From assembly GCA_964429575.1 (NCBI GenBank), contig CAYSCX010000027.1, forward strand, positions 1 to 32,187: a stretch of 32,187 nt of DNA, in the 5' to 3' direction. Source of the DNA: CAYSCX01 sp964429575 (lineage in GTDB: Bacteria; Desulfobacterota; Binatia; Binatales; Binataceae). This document shows, piece after piece, positions 31,195-32,187 of the stretch (the first letter of the stretch is position 1; every line of letters begins with the position of its first letter). The notes below the pieces were generated by a model. The model was not told where the DNA came from, ran no database searches, and worked only from the letters and a program-made list of their open reading frames with translations. The position numbers and the translations under genes were made by a program.

Positions 31195-31827
31195 CTACGC
31201 CTTCTCCACCTGAACGAAATCGAGCTCGACCGGAGTCGCGCGCCCGAAAATCGAAATCAAAACTCTGACCTTGCCCTTTTCGGGTTTGACCTCTTCAACC
31301 GTGCCGTTGAAGTCCTGGAACGGCCCGTCAACGACCTTGATCGCCTCGCCCACTTCGAAGAGCACCTTCGGCTTGGGCCGAAGCGCGCCCTCCTCCATCT
31401 GCTGCGTAATCTCCCGAACTTCGGACTCCGGCACTTCGGGCGGTTCCGTCGCGTGTCCCACGAAGCCGGTAATCTTGGGCGTGTTCTTGACGATGTGCCA
31501 GGTCTCCTCGTCGAGAAGCATCTGGACGAAGATGTAACCCGGGAAGAACTTGCGGCTCGAAATTTTGCGCTGGCCACCCTTGCCGAGTTCCTGCACCCGT
31601 TCGATGGGCACCAATACCTGGCCCATCTTGTGTTCCATGTGGAGCGATTTGATCCGCTCCTCGAGCGCGGCCTTGGCCTTCTGCTCGTAGCCCGAATAAG
31701 TGTGCACCACGTACCACTTCATCGCGCCGCGATCCGCGGCCGCTGCTTCCGTGGACGCGGGCGCAACTCGCTCCGCAAGCGCCGCTGATTCCTGCTTGCG
31801 CACTTCGCCGTCGGGAGTGGTTTCCAT
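31195..31827 (-). CDS. nusG: Transcription termination/antitermination protein NusG
   Basis: NusG binds RNA polymerase across the clamp and links it to Rho or S10. The N-terminal NGN domain begins at residue 36 with MKWYVVHTYSGYEQKAKAAL and includes RKFFPGYIFVQMLLDEETWH; the C-terminal KOW domain starts near FEVGEAIKVVDGPFQDFNGT. The called ATG (31825-31827) adds a 35-residue Glu/Ala/Gln-rich tail to the usual 175 residues. The internal ATG at 31720-31722 is the alternative start; neither has a strong Shine-Dalgarno. Between secE and rplK as in most bacteria. Confidence 0.95.
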   Translation of the reverse strand: METTPDGEVRKQESAALAERVAPASTEAAAADRGAMKWYVVHTYSGYEQKAKAALEERIKSLHMEHKMGQVLVPIERVQELGKGGQRKISSRKFFPGYIFVQMLLDEETWHIVKNTPKITGFVGHATEPPEVPESEVREITQQMEEGALRPKPKVLFEVGEAIKVVDGPFQDFNGTVEEVKPEKGKVRVLISIFGRATPVELDFVQVEKA

Positions 31828-31868
31828 CGGATCCGGTCTTCAGTCTCTAAAGGCGCGCGTCGCCCCAG

Positions 31869-32072
31869 CTAGCTCAGGAGCTGACGCACGACCATCGTCG
31901 CCAAGTAGTCGATGACGCCCAGCCACACCGCCATCACGAGCGAGAGAATCACGACCACGATGGTCGCCTGCATCGTCTCCTTGGGCGACGGATAGTGGAC
32001 CTTGGCAAGCTCCGTCCACGCCTCTTGAACGAAGCTCACGCCCTTCTGGAGGTAACTTTTCATTTTATCCAT
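31869..32072 (-). CDS. secE: Preprotein translocase subunit SecE
   Basis: Small clamp subunit of the SecYEG channel (67 aa from ATG 32070-32072). Amphipathic helix and conserved segment EAWTELAKVHYPSPKETMQA are followed by one membrane span, TIVVVILSLVMAVWLGVIDY. This is the single-span short form. A TTG six codons upstream (32088-32090) keeps the frame open, but the ATG gives the more usual N-terminus; a weak GGA lies 9 nt before it. Lies directly after tRNA-Trp. Confidence 0.94.
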   Translation of the reverse strand: MDKMKSYLQKGVSFVQEAWTELAKVHYPSPKETMQATIVVVILSLVMAVWLGVIDYLATMVVRQLLS

Positions 32073-32106
32073 AAGGCGTGTTCCATTCAAGCATCCGGGT
32101 TGAGCG

Positions 32107-32184
32107 TGGCGGGCCAGGCAGGATTCGAACCTGCAACCCTCGGATTTGGAGTCCGATGCTCTGTCCAGTTGGAGCTACTGGCCC
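32107..32184 (-). tRNA. trpT: tRNA-Trp (anticodon CCA)
   Basis: Minus strand folds as a full cloverleaf: acceptor GGGCCAG/CTGGCCC with discriminator G and an encoded CCA end, D stem GCTC/GAGC, anticodon stem TCGGA/TCCGA with loop CTCCAAA (anticodon CCA), variable loop GGGTT, and T arm GCAGG-TTCGAAT-CCTGC. It stands 34 bp before secE, the common tuf-trpT-secE-nusG arrangement; rpmG, often found between trpT and secE, is not here. Confidence 0.97.
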
Positions 32185-32187
32185 GGC

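Overview
The window is one continuous, almost fully coding block of the bacterial transcription/translation supercluster, read entirely on the minus strand. In transcription order (right to left) it holds tRNA-Trp, secE, nusG, rplK, rplA, rplJ, rplL, rpoB, rpoC, then rpsL, rpsG, fusA, tuf (str operon), rpsJ to rpsQ (S10 operon), rplN to rplO with secY, adk, map, infA and rpmJ (spc operon), and rpsM, rpsK, rpsD, rpoA, rplQ (alpha operon; rplQ runs off the left edge). I call 43 protein genes and one tRNA. No accessory gene, CRISPR array, toxin, phage gene or transposase is present, and every long plus-strand reading frame is an antisense shadow of one of these genes.

Organism: a high-GC (by eye above 60 %) Gram-negative-type bacterium. 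The secY-adk-map-infA-rpmJ order, the join of rpoBC to str-S10-spc-alpha, and the style of the RpoB/RpoC/EF-G proteins suggest a deltaproteobacterium-like lineage (Desulfobacterota or Binatota-like). This is an inference from gene order and protein texture, not a phylogeny. Many products carry four-cysteine zinc-site patterns: S4, S14, L24, adenylate kinase, beta' and, unusually, EF-Tu. L36 has a three-Cys/one-His site.

Layout: 32187-28902 has tRNA-Trp, protein-export and elongation factors and the L11/L1/L10/L12 stalk genes. 28718-20286 has rpoB and rpoC. 20285-19999 is the only sizeable non-coding gap (287 bp); it carries a stem-loop after rpoC, a good sigma70-like promoter and a strong hairpin at the predicted 5' end of the rpsL transcript. 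19998-1 is the str-S10-spc-alpha run, with short spacers, several ATGA stop/start overlaps and frequent GTG starts. Gene products act together: RNA polymerase (rpoA, rpoB, rpoC, nusG), ribosome assembly, translation factors (infA, tuf, fusA), N-terminal processing (map), nucleotide supply (adk) and the Sec channel (secY, secE).

The one element that gene content does not explain is a 161-bp structured repeat present twice in the same orientation (3139-3299 between infA and rpmJ; 12827-12987 between rplB and rpsS). Both copies have exactly the same length, are bounded by CTAG, and end so that the CTAG supplies the TAG stop codon of the gene transcribed just before the element. This looks like a small non-autonomous mobile element that inserted neutrally at stop codons inside essential operons. 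Lesser points are a four-Cys insert in EF-Tu, a poly-alanine insert in RpoC, and low-complexity tails on S11, L5, S19 and NusG.
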